The notes below the pieces were generated by a model. That model saw only the letters and a program-made list of their open reading frames with translations. It was not told the origin of the DNA and ran no database searches. Positions 8,103 to 16,496 of a stretch of 64,000 nucleotides of DNA are shown here, piece by piece. A program made the translations under genes and the position numbers. The DNA comes from Woeseiaceae bacterium. GTDB lineage: Bacteria > Pseudomonadota > Gammaproteobacteria > Steroidobacterales > Woeseiaceae. Location of the stretch: NCBI GenBank assembly GCA_028277185.1, contig JANQGQ010000031.1, positions 109,240 through 173,239 on the forward strand, read 5' to 3'. Position 1 is the stretch's first letter. Every line of letters starts with the position of its first letter.

Positions 8103-8618
8103 ATGACGCAGCTCCGGTTCAATACTTTGGCGCAGGCTGTCGAAGCCTACTATGAGGATTTGCGCCGTTTCGTCCGACGCCGAACCGGCTCGGAGAGCTT
8201 GGCTGACGACGTTGTACAGGACACTTGGGTTCGCGCAAGCACCAGCGCCGCCGCGATGCCGGAGAACGCCAAGGCCTATGTCTTCCGCATGGCGAGCAAC
8301 CTGGCGATCGATCACCTGAAGCGTGAAACCGTACGGTCCGATCGAGAAGCGGGAATTGCGGCCGATCAGACGGTATGCGATGTCCTGTCGCCGGAGACGC
8401 AAGCGGCGGCGCGGCAGGAACTCGCGATCCTGGCCGCGGCGGTCCGGGAGTTACCCGCCAAGCGCCGGCATATCTTCATTCTCTATCGGGGCCAGGGGTT
8501 GACGATGCGCCAGATCGCCCAGCGGCTCGGCATCTCGGAAAAGACCGTGGAAAACCAGATTGCGCGAGCCATGGTTCATTGCCGGAAAAGGCTGAGAGAT
8601 GCGGGGCGCGAGTTTTGA
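8103..8618 (+). CDS. ECF RNA polymerase sigma factor, FecI type
   Basis: 171 aa from the ATG at 8103; an upstream in-frame TTG at 8085 adds six residues. Region 2 is seen in YYEDLRRFVRRRTG, ADDVVQDTWVRAS and AYVFRMASNLAIDHLKRE; region 4 is ELPAKRRHIFILYRGQGLT followed by the helix-turn-helix MRQIAQRLGISEKTVENQIA. It directs RNA polymerase to iron-starvation genes once released by the FecR signal relay. It is followed after 160 bp by fecR and then the cognate TonB-dependent receptor, the standard cell-surface-signalling order. Confidence 0.93.
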   Translation: MTQLRFNTLAQAVEAYYEDLRRFVRRRTGSESLADDVVQDTWVRASTSAAAMPENAKAYVFRMASNLAIDHLKRETVRSDREAGIAADQTVCDVLSPETQAAARQELAILAAAVRELPAKRRHIFILYRGQGLTMRQIAQRLGISEKTVENQIARAMVHCRKRLRDAGREF

Positions 8619-8665
8619 TGCGCCGGCGTGTGTCAATTTTTCAGTACGTGTACTTTTCGGCTTGG

Positions 8666-8676
8666 GGGGGATTTGC
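8666..8676 (+). promoter_or_regulatory. GGGGGATTTGC element upstream of fecR
   Basis: The 11-mer GGGGGATTTGC recurs at 9829-9839 before the receptor gene. In both places a T- or A-rich tract (ATTTTTCAG or CTAAAAAAAG) lies about 15 to 30 bp upstream. The position about 100 bp before fecR and the exact recurrence suggest a promoter element for the locus's own ECF sigma factor. Confidence 0.45.
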
Positions 8677-8778
8677 ATGCGCGGAACCGTTATAGAAGCA
8701 GCAGTTCGATGTGTTTGAGAAAAACGCCGCCAAGCTACGGCGACAGTCTTACATCGCTCTTCGCGAGAACGGCATGGC

Positions 8779-9783
8779 ATGACGTCTGAAAGTCGAAGAG
8801 GCAAACCGGAAGAGCTTCCGGACATCATTCTGGAAGCTGCGGCCATCTGGCACGCGCGTCTGCGAGAACCCAGAAGCGATCCTGCCGCGGCGGCGTCCCA
8901 ACGGGCTCAATTCGATCAATGGATGGCGGCCGACCCTCGTCACGCGCGGGCCTTCGAGGAAACCAAGAGTCTTTGGGATACGCTTGAAGCGCCCGTCAAA
9001 CAGGTGATCAATCAGAAACCTGCGCTTACCAGGCGGGAACCGTCCGGCTTCGGAGCATTTCCACGCGGACCAGCGGTCCTGGCCGCCTGTCTGGCCATCG
9101 TGATGATGACGGGCGTGATTTACCGCAATGACGTCATGATCCGACTGAATAGCGACCATATGACATCGGTCGGCGAGCGCACACCGCTCACTCTGGTGGA
9201 TGGCAGCCGGGTTACGCTGAACACGGACAGTGCGATTTCAGTCAACCTGGAGCTAGACGAGCGGGTGGTCCACCTGCTGCGCGGCGAAGCCTGGTTTGAC
9301 GTAAGCCCGGACGGAGACCGTCCCTTCTTGGTAGAGATGACGGAAGGCCATATCCGCGTCACGGGCACAAGTTTCGGCGTGCGTCTGGAAGACGATGGAG
9401 CAATCGTGACGCTGACCGAGGGACAGCTTGAACTCTCCGCCAAGCCGGACCGTGGCGCCCCCTCTTATCTTGCTTTGAATGCGGGGCAACAAGCACATCT
9501 GTCCGATGGCGCAATCTCCGACCCGATCACCCTGAACAAGACCACCGCCACGGCGTGGTTACGCGGTCAACTCGTTTTCTTCAACACCCCCCTGCGCGAG
9601 GTCATCGCCGAGCTGAACCGGTATCGCGGCGGGCACATCGTCATCGTAGACGGCGGCCTTGACGATCTGAAGGTTAGCGGTGTGTTCGCAACCGACGATC
9701 CGGACGTCGCGCTTGGGGTCATCGCCGACACACTACCTGTGCGCGTGAACCACATGACGGATTTTCTGGTGCTGCTGCGCTAA
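8779..9783 (+). CDS. FecR-family anti-sigma/signal transducer (DUF4880 + FecR)
   Basis: 334 aa. The N-terminal cytoplasmic DUF4880 domain (residues about 15-65, AAIWHARLREP then RAQFDQWMAADPRHARAFEE) binds the sigma factor. One transmembrane helix (VLAACLAIVMMTGVIY, about residues 98-113) is followed by the periplasmic FecR domain (VGERTPLTLVDGSRVTLNTDS, cited by its start, through VTGTSFGVRLEDDG). The C-terminal STN-like segment (FNTPLREVIAELNRY) contacts the receptor. It relays siderophore binding from the receptor across the inner membrane. It lies between the sigma and receptor genes. Confidence 0.92.
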   Translation: MTSESRRGKPEELPDIILEAAAIWHARLREPRSDPAAAASQRAQFDQWMAADPRHARAFEETKSLWDTLEAPVKQVINQKPALTRREPSGFGAFPRGPAVLAACLAIVMMTGVIYRNDVMIRLNSDHMTSVGERTPLTLVDGSRVTLNTDSAISVNLELDERVVHLLRGEAWFDVSPDGDRPFLVEMTEGHIRVTGTSFGVRLEDDGAIVTLTEGQLELSAKPDRGAPSYLALNAGQQAHLSDGAISDPITLNKTTATAWLRGQLVFFNTPLREVIAELNRYRGGHIVIVDGGLDDLKVSGVFATDDPDVALGVIADTLPVRVNHMTDFLVLLR

Positions 9784-9828
9784 GCGCCGCCGCTTTCTAC
9801 CCCCTCTAAAAAAAGTCTCTCGCAGCTA

Positions 9829-9839
9829 GGGGGATTTGC
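9829..9839 (+). promoter_or_regulatory. GGGGGATTTGC element upstream of the TonB-dependent receptor
   Basis: This is the second copy of the 11-mer found before fecR, here 72 bp before the receptor start and 24 bp before a Fur-like box. An A-rich tract (9808-9814) precedes it. It is taken as a candidate ECF-sigma promoter element because both copies precede genes expected to be under that sigma factor. Confidence 0.45.
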
Positions 9840-9862
9840 CCTGTCTCACCGGTCATATCAGT

Positions 9863-9886
9863 GATGCGAGTGCTTCTCATTCGTAT
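9863..9886. promoter_or_regulatory. Candidate Fur box upstream of the TonB-dependent receptor
   Basis: GATGCGAGTGCTTCTCATTC (9863-9882) and the following GTAT form an imperfect dyad, ATGCGAGTG against CATTCGTAT, close to the TGCGAATGATTCTCATTCGCA type of Fur box. It lies just downstream of the GGGGGATTTGC element and 25 bp before the GTG start, well placed to block transcription. Confidence 0.65.
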
Positions 9887-9910
9887 TTTTGTGGGAAAGG
9901 AGACAAGGAC

Positions 9911-12325
9911 GTGGTTTCAGTTGCGGGGGGCGTAAGGGATATTTGGTGTGTTTGGTTGCTGGCGGGCGCATCAGCGCTGGCATTGACGGCGGCATCGCCG
10001 GCTGTGGCGCGGAGTCAGGTTGATGAGGCGGGCGCTGGCGCCGTCCGCTTGGCGCGGGCCGAACAGACTTACGAATTCGATATCCCGTCCAAACCCTTGC
10101 CGCGGGCCATCGCCGACTTCTCCGCCGTAACCGGCCTGCAGGTGCTCTATACCGAAACATCGACATATGATCATACGGCGCCGGCACTCCGTGGGGCCTT
10201 TACGGCCAAACAGGCGCTTGACCGGCTGGTGGCAGGCAGTGGCCTGAGTTACCGCTATACCAGCGCCAATGCTGTCACGTTGGAACGCAACGCGGCGGAA
10301 GAGAGCGATGACGGCATCATCCAGCTCGGGCCGATCACGGTGGAAGGCAAAACGCCAGAGCGCAGTTACAAGGCGAGCACGTCCATCGTTCGCGGCAATC
10401 GGCTGGGACAAACGGTGCTTGAAACACCACGGGCCGTCAGCGTGGTCACACGGTCCCTTCTCGATGATCAGCAACCTGATAACGAAGTCGATGTCTTGCG
10501 CAACGTCAGCGGCGTCAGTCGCACGAATGACTTCCAAGGAACCTATCAGCGATTCCAGTTGCGTGGCATCGATGCAGACAATGCGCGCACCTATCTGCGC
10601 GACGGCTATCGCTTCACGCATCAATCTGACCCCGGACTGTACAACATCGAACGGATTGAAGTGATCAAGGGGCCGAATGCGATCGATTTCGGGCAGTCGA
10701 CGCCGGGCGGCTTCATCAACTACGTGACCAAAAAGCCTCGCGATGAAGAACGATATGCGCTGGAACTAACCGCCGGCAGTTTTGACCAGTATCAAGGGGC
10801 TATCGATCTGACCGGCCCGCTCAATGAGGCCAAAACCGTCCTCTATCGGCTGACCGCCGGCTATGAAAGCGGAGGAGCGTTTACCGAGCATGTGGACCCG
10901 TTGCGCCGCGGCGTCGCCGGTGCGTTGAGCTGGTCCATCACGCGGCAAACGCAATTGAACCTGACCGGCGAATATCAGAAGACCGAAAGACTGGCCAACC
11001 CAGGCTGGCCCGTACCCGACCCCACGCGCCTGGAGTCAGCAGACGCGATTCCGGACGATGCCTTCTACGGCGACGGGAACCTCGAGTACGACATGGAAGA
11101 ATACCGTTATACGGCGGAGCTATTGCATGATTTCTCGGACGATTGGCAATTCCGCGCCCTATTCGCGCAAGACCGTATTACCCGAGACAACAATTTCATC
11201 TCGCTCCGTGGTTTGACAGACGACGGTATCGAAACCACACGGCGTCTCTTCCAGCGCCTCGGTTCCGAGCGCGACTCGATCACGACACGTGCGGATGTCC
11301 GTGGCAAACTTAAAACGGGGCGTATCGAGCACGAAATCGTGACTGGCGCCGACTATTATCGATTTGCGTCGACTGACACTCCCTTCCTGAACATTGCGCT
11401 ACCCAATCTGCCGGTATTCGACCCGCCATTCCGCGCGACGGAGATACCGACTGGTAATACTGAGGCCACCAGCACTAAAGACAGTGCGTATGGTTTCTTC
11501 ATACAGGACAGCATTGATTTCGGCGGCGGCTGGGGGCTTCAAGTCGGCGTGCGGCACGACGTGCTGGAAAACGACGCGACGTCCGAGGATGTCAGCCAAA
11601 CATCTCCAAACGCCGCTATCACATATGCCCCCACTGAGAATTCTCTGGTCTACGCCAGTTATTCACGCTCCTTCGAGCCGAATTGGGACGTCGACCTTTT
11701 GGGCGGCGGCGTAGCGGATCCCTCCGAAGGCGAACAGTTTGAAATTGGTTTTAAGCACGGATGGTTCGATGGCCGCTTTACCACGACGGTTGCGTTATTC
11801 TCGCTTAAGAAAAGCAATATCGTGGTGGGCGATCCGGAAAATCCCGGTTTCGAAATCTTGACCGGCAAGGCTGAGGTTCAAGGCATCGAATTTGAAGCGG
11901 CGGGAGAACTCCTGCCCGGACTGAACTTGTCGGCTCAGGTCACGCTGCTCGATAGCGAAATCGCCGCAGATACGGACGAGACCATTGTCGGCAACCGTCT
12001 TCCCGGTTCCGTGGAATCGACGGCGAGCTTGTGGGCGACATATCAACTGCCTGGCGATCTCTTCAAATGGACAATCGGAGGGGGCGTTTTTTACACAGGA
12101 GATCGCGTCCTCAACGAAAGCAACACGCTATCGCTGCCGAGCTACGTTACCGCTGACGCTTTTGTTGGCTACCAGATTACCGAAGCCGTCAGCGCCCAGC
12201 TCAATATCACCAACATCGCCGACAAACGATACTACGTGAATGCAAGCACCAGTGGCGACACTTTCCGGAGCACTTTTCCCGGAGAGCCAAGAGCCGTTTC
12301 GTTCACGCTTCGGGCGTCATTCTAG
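9911..12325 (+). CDS. TonB-dependent siderophore receptor with N-terminal STN signalling domain
   Basis: 804 aa from the GTG at 9911, preferred over a TTG at 9836 because AAAGGAG lies 8 bp before it and a signal peptide (WCVWLLAGASALALTAASPAVA) follows at once. The STN/secretin domain spans residues about 48-112 (FDIPSKPLPRAIADFSAVTG), the plug about 140-270 (ETPRAVSVVTRSLLDDQQP; RIEVIKGPNAIDFGQSTPGG), and a 22-strand barrel ends in the terminal Phe of FTLRASF. This is a FecA/FhuE-like outer-membrane receptor: the STN domain passes the ligand signal to FecR and the barrel imports the ferric siderophore using TonB. The ligand is unknown. Confidence 0.94.
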   Translation: MVSVAGGVRDIWCVWLLAGASALALTAASPAVARSQVDEAGAGAVRLARAEQTYEFDIPSKPLPRAIADFSAVTGLQVLYTETSTYDHTAPALRGAFTAKQALDRLVAGSGLSYRYTSANAVTLERNAAEESDDGIIQLGPITVEGKTPERSYKASTSIVRGNRLGQTVLETPRAVSVVTRSLLDDQQPDNEVDVLRNVSGVSRTNDFQGTYQRFQLRGIDADNARTYLRDGYRFTHQSDPGLYNIERIEVIKGPNAIDFGQSTPGGFINYVTKKPRDEERYALELTAGSFDQYQGAIDLTGPLNEAKTVLYRLTAGYESGGAFTEHVDPLRRGVAGALSWSITRQTQLNLTGEYQKTERLANPGWPVPDPTRLESADAIPDDAFYGDGNLEYDMEEYRYTAELLHDFSDDWQFRALFAQDRITRDNNFISLRGLTDDGIETTRRLFQRLGSERDSITTRADVRGKLKTGRIEHEIVTGADYYRFASTDTPFLNIALPNLPVFDPPFRATEIPTGNTEATSTKDSAYGFFIQDSIDFGGGWGLQVGVRHDVLENDATSEDVSQTSPNAAITYAPTENSLVYASYSRSFEPNWDVDLLGGGVADPSEGEQFEIGFKHGWFDGRFTTTVALFSLKKSNIVVGDPENPGFEILTGKAEVQGIEFEAAGELLPGLNLSAQVTLLDSEIAADTDETIVGNRLPGSVESTASLWATYQLPGDLFKWTIGGGVFYTGDRVLNESNTLSLPSYVTADAFVGYQITEAVSAQLNITNIADKRYYVNASTSGDTFRSTFPGEPRAVSFTLRASF

Positions 12326-12398
12326 CTAGACAGGCGCGGGCCGAGCTTCCGTCCGCGCTGCGCGCAATGACTAATCGCTGCAAGCTCTATTACTCACA

Positions 12399-14000
12399 AT
12401 GAAACCGTCTTTCCGACAATCAACAGCGCTGGTGCATACATGGGGCGGTTTGCTTGTCGGTTGCGTGTTGTTTTTCATCTTCCTGACGGGAACCTTCGGT
12501 TATGTGGACGATGAGATCGATCAATGGATGCAGCCCGAAGGGCCAAGAGCGTCGTTGTCAGCCGCGTCTGTCTTGTTACCGAAAGCGGAAGACTGGCTTA
12601 CGCGCGAAGCCGCCGACTCGCAGAGCTGGTTTGTTTACTTTCCCGCCAGCTCGCGCAGCGGGGCGTTTGCCGTCGGTTGGCGGGCCTGGCCCGAGGGGGA
12701 TACGCGCTTTGGCAAATTCACGCGACAGACCCTCGATCCTTTAACCGGTAATACACTGAATGTCTCCGGACGCGAAACGGGCGGTGGTCAGACGCTCTAC
12801 CGTATGCACTATCGCCTGCATTACGTGCCCTATGATCTTGCCGTTCTGATTGTCGGCGTCTGTTCGATGTTCATGCTGGTGGCGATCATCAGCGGCGTGA
12901 TCATACACAAAAAAATCTTCAAGGACTTCTTCACCTTCCGTCCAGGAAAGGGCCAACGAAGCTGGCTGGATGGACACAACCTTTTGAGCGTCTCAGCGCT
13001 ACCGTTCCACCTGATGATCACTTGGTCGGGACTGATTTTTTATATGTTCACCTATATCCCAACAGCGGTTGATGCGCTCTACCCAAAGGGTGAAGCGCGG
13101 GATCGATTTTATGCCGAGGTTTCAGGAGAAGTAAGCATCTCGCCGGGAACAAAGGCGCCATACGCTGAGACTGCGGATTTAGACGCCCTGCTGACATACG
13201 CGGAGCAAAGCTGGGGGCCGGGTGAGACCACACTCATGCGCATTGAGAGTCCAGGCCGTGCGAATGCTCAGGTTTTGATCTACGCGCGCAACAGCGGCAT
13301 CAGCCGCGCGCAGCGAACGCTGCTGTTCAACGGTGTCACGGGCGCGGTGCTGGACGCGGGGCCGAAAGGCGGAACCGCCTCTGGTGGTTTCGAGCAAATC
13401 ATGCTCGGCCTGCATGAAGGGCTCTTCGCCGGTCCGGTTTTGCGCGCACTCTACGTGATCGTCGGACTTTCCGGCACAGCGATGATCGCGACAGGGCTTC
13501 TGCTGTGGGCGAAGAAGCGCGAAGCCCGAATGGTGAAAACCGAAGCGACGCATTTCGGGATGGCAGCGGTCAATATACTCAATCTCGGCACGATCATCGG
13601 TCTACCGATTGGAATCGCCACATACTTCTGGGCGAACCGTTTGCTGCCCATGGGAATGGAAGGACGCGGTGATTGGGAGGTCCACCTTATGTTTATGACG
13701 TGGGGACTTTCCTACATCTACGCTATCTGGCGGCGCTCTAGCCGCGCCTGGTTCGAACTATGCGGTCTTGCCGCCGCAGCATACGGCTTTCTTCCCGTCC
13801 TTAACGCCTTGACAACCGACCGTGGTCTGATCGCCTCCCTTTCACAAAGTGACTGGGTTTTCGCCGGATTCGATTTGTCTGCGCTCGGCGTGGGCCTCTT
13901 TTTCGTATTTCTCGCTTGGCAAGTTCGACGCAACCCACAATGGCGCGGTATTGAAAGCACCGAGCGCCTTTCTGCAAAGGAAGTGGAGACGGCGTCTTGA
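12399..14000 (+). CDS. PepSY-associated TM helix protein (PiuB/FsrB-like, ferric-siderophore utilisation)
   Basis: 533 aa. A first helix with HTWGGLLVGCVLFFIFLTGTFG carries the PepSY-TM signature. A periplasmic PepSY-like loop (residues about 50-145) and a paired helix MHYRLHYVPYDLAVLIVG follow, then AIISGVIIHKKIFKDFFTFRPG, and further helices up to a C-terminal four-helix block (about 355-515). Conserved membrane His residues are compatible with haem binding and electron transfer. Such proteins act as inner-membrane reductases or release factors for ferric siderophores. It lies 73 bp after the receptor gene, and its stop overlaps the DUF3649 gene. Confidence 0.9.
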   Translation: MKPSFRQSTALVHTWGGLLVGCVLFFIFLTGTFGYVDDEIDQWMQPEGPRASLSAASVLLPKAEDWLTREAADSQSWFVYFPASSRSGAFAVGWRAWPEGDTRFGKFTRQTLDPLTGNTLNVSGRETGGGQTLYRMHYRLHYVPYDLAVLIVGVCSMFMLVAIISGVIIHKKIFKDFFTFRPGKGQRSWLDGHNLLSVSALPFHLMITWSGLIFYMFTYIPTAVDALYPKGEARDRFYAEVSGEVSISPGTKAPYAETADLDALLTYAEQSWGPGETTLMRIESPGRANAQVLIYARNSGISRAQRTLLFNGVTGAVLDAGPKGGTASGGFEQIMLGLHEGLFAGPVLRALYVIVGLSGTAMIATGLLLWAKKREARMVKTEATHFGMAAVNILNLGTIIGLPIGIATYFWANRLLPMGMEGRGDWEVHLMFMTWGLSYIYAIWRRSSRAWFELCGLAAAAYGFLPVLNALTTDRGLIASLSQSDWVFAGFDLSALGVGLFFVFLAWQVRRNPQWRGIESTERLSAKEVETAS

Positions 14001-14302
14001 TGGTTGCGATACGAACAACGTGCACATGGTCTATCGCCTCTCGCATAGTGGCCGCCATTATCGGCGGCTATGCGCTGACCTCTCTTATCACGCTCGCTCT
14101 GTCCTTGGCGCTCCCTTGGGTCGGCGTTGGCGAAGCCGAAGCGGTACAGCTAACAACACTCCTTAGCTTCCCTCTCTACGCCGCGATCATCATAGCCGCA
14201 TTCCATACGCGCTCGGCGGCGCGGGTCTGGATGGGCCTTGCGGTCGCAACGCTGCCCTGCGTTCCGATCGTGCTCGCCGCCAGGATATGGGGAAACTACT
14301 GA
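14000..14302 (+). CDS. DUF3649 small membrane protein of iron-uptake loci
   Basis: 100 aa from the ATG at 14000, whose A is the last base of the preceding stop. Three hydrophobic segments are seen: IVAAIIGGYALTSLITLALSL, VQLTTLLSFPLYAAIIIAAF and VWMGLAVATLPCVPIVLA. DUF3649 proteins regularly sit between a PepSY-TM protein and a DUF3325 protein in siderophore clusters, exactly as here. The biochemical role is unknown. Confidence 0.8.
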   Translation: MVAIRTTCTWSIASRIVAAIIGGYALTSLITLALSLALPWVGVGEAEAVQLTTLLSFPLYAAIIIAAFHTRSAARVWMGLAVATLPCVPIVLAARIWGNY

Positions 14303-14613
14303 TGCTTGTGCTGCTAGCCTTCATTCTCTCCTGCATGGGTTTCGCTGCCCTGGCGCTATCCTCGACCCGCCACTTACGCGATGTCGTTAGCCCTGTGCCG
14401 GCGAACGGCAAACGGATGGTGTTGCAGCTTTTCGGATGGGCTTTGCTCGCGCTTTCAGTATGGGTTTCTAATTCAACGTGGCGCGATTCCATCGGCGTCG
14501 TCGGCTGGTTCGGCCTTGCGGCTGTCGCAATCTCAGCCGTGACGATGGGCCTGGCTTACGCGCGATCCGTCAAAAAACGAACAACTCCTATGTGTAAAGG
14601 AGATCGCCCATGA
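14302..14613 (+). CDS. DUF3325 small membrane protein of iron-uptake loci
   Basis: 103 aa from the ATG at 14302, chosen because it overlaps the preceding stop by one base (TGATG); an in-frame ATG at 14287 would add five residues. Three helices are visible: LVLLAFILSCMGFAALALSS, LQLFGWALLALSVWVS and VVGWFGLAAVAISAVTMGLA. This is the usual third partner of the PepSY-DUF3649-DUF3325 trio. Its stop overlaps the ATG of a 40-codon ORF with its own strong ribosome-binding site. Confidence 0.8.
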   Translation: MLVLLAFILSCMGFAALALSSTRHLRDVVSPVPANGKRMVLQLFGWALLALSVWVSNSTWRDSIGVVGWFGLAAVAISAVTMGLAYARSVKKRTTPMCKGDRP

Positions 14614-14732
14614 ATCGTAAAACGGCGTTCGGTTGCCTTCAGGCAAAGGGCAAAAAACGATGGCGCAAACCTGACAGCTCAGCAGTGCCTAATATTGGAC
14701 GTTCTGGCCTGGGCATCGGCTATGGGTATTGA
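14610..14732 (+). CDS. 40-aa basic small protein inside the iron operon, unknown
   Basis: The ATG at 14610 overlaps the DUF3325 stop (ATGA) and is preceded at 7 bp by AAAGGAG, one of the strongest Shine-Dalgarno sequences in the window. The predicted peptide begins MNRKTAFGCLQAKGKKRWRK, is strongly basic in its first half, and ends in GLGIGYGY; it has no transmembrane segment. The frame closes with TGA at 14730-14732, 49 bp before exbB. Coupling plus a strong SD argues that it is translated. I recognise no family. Confidence 0.5.
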   Translation: MNRKTAFGCLQAKGKKRWRKPDSSAVPNIGRSGLGIGYGY

Positions 14733-14781
14733 ACGCACTGGTCAATGTTTATGACAACCCAATAGAAAGAACCAAGTAGTT

Positions 14782-15672
14782 GTGAAAGTGTTTTGTGGGG
14801 ATCGATTAAATCGCAGGAGTGTCTGGGAGACGCCTCTTCTTTGTGCGGTAATATTCTGTGCGCCGCTTGCATCTCCTGTGCAGGAGAGCGAGGCGCAAGA
14901 AACGACTGCGAGCAGAGATGCCGCCGGTGCCGTGCTTTCCGAAGATGGACTGAGCGAAGCTACGGCGTCGGCGACTGAGGGTGGCATCAGTGGCGCGCTT
15001 AGCCTGCTGCAAGCCGGCGGCCCGGTGGTCATGATCCTGATCGCCATGTCGGTGCTGGCGACGGCGGTGACCCTCTTGAAACTGTGGCAGTTCAGCCGGA
15101 CCAATGTGGGTCGGAGCCGCAACGGCCGCAAGGCGCTTCATCTGTATAAGGAAGGCAAGACACAGGAAGCCCTCGCGACGGCTAAACGCGCCCGCAGCCT
15201 AGTCGGCGAGGTGCTGGCTCGGGCGATCCGCGGTTTGCAGTGCGGCGTACCCGAAGCGAAAATCCGCGAGGAACTCCTCCGCTACGGCGGCGAAGTGCTC
15301 GAGAACCTCCGTGGTGGGTTTCGGATTCTGGAGGTGATCGCCTCTCTCGCGCCGCTGCTCGGTCTGTTCGGCACGGTGCTTGGGATGATCGAAGCGTTTC
15401 GCCAGCTCGAAGCCGCGGGCAACCAGGTCAATCCGGCCATCCTATCGGGCGGTATTTGGCAGGCGCTCCTGACCACCGCCGTGGGCCTCGCCGTCGCCAT
15501 TCCTGTCGTCGCGGTGCTGAACTGGCTGGAACGCCGGGTCGATGGGCTCGCGCACGAAATGGACAATCTGGTCACGCAACTGTTCACGGAGGACTTGTCC
15601 GAGGACGCCCTCAAAGAGAAAGACGCGCATCATGAACGGCCCGGTCTTCCCGCCACCGCTGCTGCTGAGTAA
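14782..15672 (+). CDS. exbB: ExbB/TolQ-type proton-channel protein
   Basis: 296 aa, GTG start. An N-terminal signal-like hydrophobic segment (LLCAVIFCAPLASP) and a low-complexity Ala/Glu linker precede the ExbB core. Helix 1 is VVMILIAMSVLATAVTLLKLW (about residues 80-100); the pore helices are LEVIASLAPLLGLFGTVLGM and LLTTAVGLAVAIPVVAVLNW, with the family GLFGTVLGMI signature. ExbB forms the pentameric motor that powers TonB by proton flow. The extended N terminus is common in proteobacterial ExbB. It begins the energy-transducing half of the island. Confidence 0.93.
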   Translation: MKVFCGDRLNRRSVWETPLLCAVIFCAPLASPVQESEAQETTASRDAAGAVLSEDGLSEATASATEGGISGALSLLQAGGPVVMILIAMSVLATAVTLLKLWQFSRTNVGRSRNGRKALHLYKEGKTQEALATAKRARSLVGEVLARAIRGLQCGVPEAKIREELLRYGGEVLENLRGGFRILEVIASLAPLLGLFGTVLGMIEAFRQLEAAGNQVNPAILSGGIWQALLTTAVGLAVAIPVVAVLNWLERRVDGLAHEMDNLVTQLFTEDLSEDALKEKDAHHERPGLPATAAAE

Positions 15673-16069
15673 GCCTGCGAAGAAACGGCCGCTGGTCAGC
15701 CTCACGCCGCTGATCGATGTGGTGTTCATCCTCCTCGTCTTTTTCATGTTGGCGACGAGCTTTCTCGACTGGCGCGCGATCGATTTCTCCGCCCCCGTAC
15801 AGGCCGCCGCCGGTCTGTCCGCCGAGGGCGACGTCCTGCTGATCGAGATCTTGCCGGACGAGCTGCGGTTTGCATCCGAGCCTGTCTCCCTCAATACGCT
15901 GACGGCCCGCGTTGCCGACCGCCTCGCGGACGCGCCTGAACAGCGCGTCCTCATCAAACCATTGACGGGCGTGCCGTTGCAGCGCACCGTCGCCGTGCTC
16001 GACCGCGTGAAGGCGGCCGGCGCCTCCGATGTGACGCTGATCCGCGGCGCCCAACCGTCCGGGGAGTGA
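15632..16069 (+). CDS. exbD: ExbD/TolR-type protein (first copy)
   Basis: 145 aa from the ATG at 15632, which overlaps the exbB 3' end by about 40 bp. A single N-terminal helix with the proton-carrying Asp in LTPLIDVVFILLVFFMLAT is followed by a periplasmic domain ending LDRVKAAGASDVTLIRGAQP. It is a partner of ExbB in the TonB motor. Two exbD genes in a row are common in such systems and may make a mixed dimer. Confidence 0.92.
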   Translation: MNGPVFPPPLLLSKPAKKRPLVSLTPLIDVVFILLVFFMLATSFLDWRAIDFSAPVQAAAGLSAEGDVLLIEILPDELRFASEPVSLNTLTARVADRLADAPEQRVLIKPLTGVPLQRTVAVLDRVKAAGASDVTLIRGAQPSGE

Positions 16070-16079
16070 GGCCGAGCCC

Positions 16080-16496
16080 ATGCGTTTCGATCCACCCCGG
16101 CCCAAAAACGATGACGAGCGCATCCTGCCGCTGATCAATGTTGTCTTCCTGCTGCTGATCTTCTTTATGCTGACGGGACAACTGTCCGCTATCGACCCGA
16201 TCGAGGTGACGCCGCCGATCTCGGCCAGCGGAGGCGTGGTCGAGGCGCGGGAGCTGTTGGTCATGCTGGGCGCCGACGGACAGCTCGCCCTCGACGACGC
16301 AGTGATCGACGAAGAGGCGCTGAAAACCGCGCTGGAGGAGCGGATGGAAGCGGCTCCCTCGACACAGGTCTGGCTTAAGGCGGACGGAGCCGCGGACTCG
16401 GCGGATGTGATCGCGCTCATGGAGATGCTGCGCGAGGCGGGTGTCGAGCGTTTGAAACTCCTGACCGTGCCGGCCGCAACCGATGGGGCCGGCTGA
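16080..16496 (+). CDS. exbD: ExbD/TolR-type protein (second copy)
   Basis: 138 aa. In the single helix (ERILPLINVVFLLLIFFMLTG) the position of the usual catalytic Asp (LIDVVF in the first copy) is Asn (LINVVF). So this paralogue lacks the proton-relay Asp and probably has a structural role in an ExbD heterodimer. The periplasmic domain reads ALKTALEERMEAAPSTQVWL onwards. It starts 10 bp after the first exbD and overlaps the tonB start by one base. Confidence 0.9.
   Translation: MRFDPPRPKNDDERILPLINVVFLLLIFFMLTGQLSAIDPIEVTPPISASGGVVEARELLVMLGADGQLALDDAVIDEEALKTALEERMEAAPSTQVWLKADGAADSADVIALMEMLREAGVERLKLLTVPAATDGAG

Noticed and set aside
8375..8695. Short frame overlapping the end of the sigma gene, including a 25-codon tail
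   Set aside because: No ribosome-binding site; the region is better explained by the promoter element for fecR.
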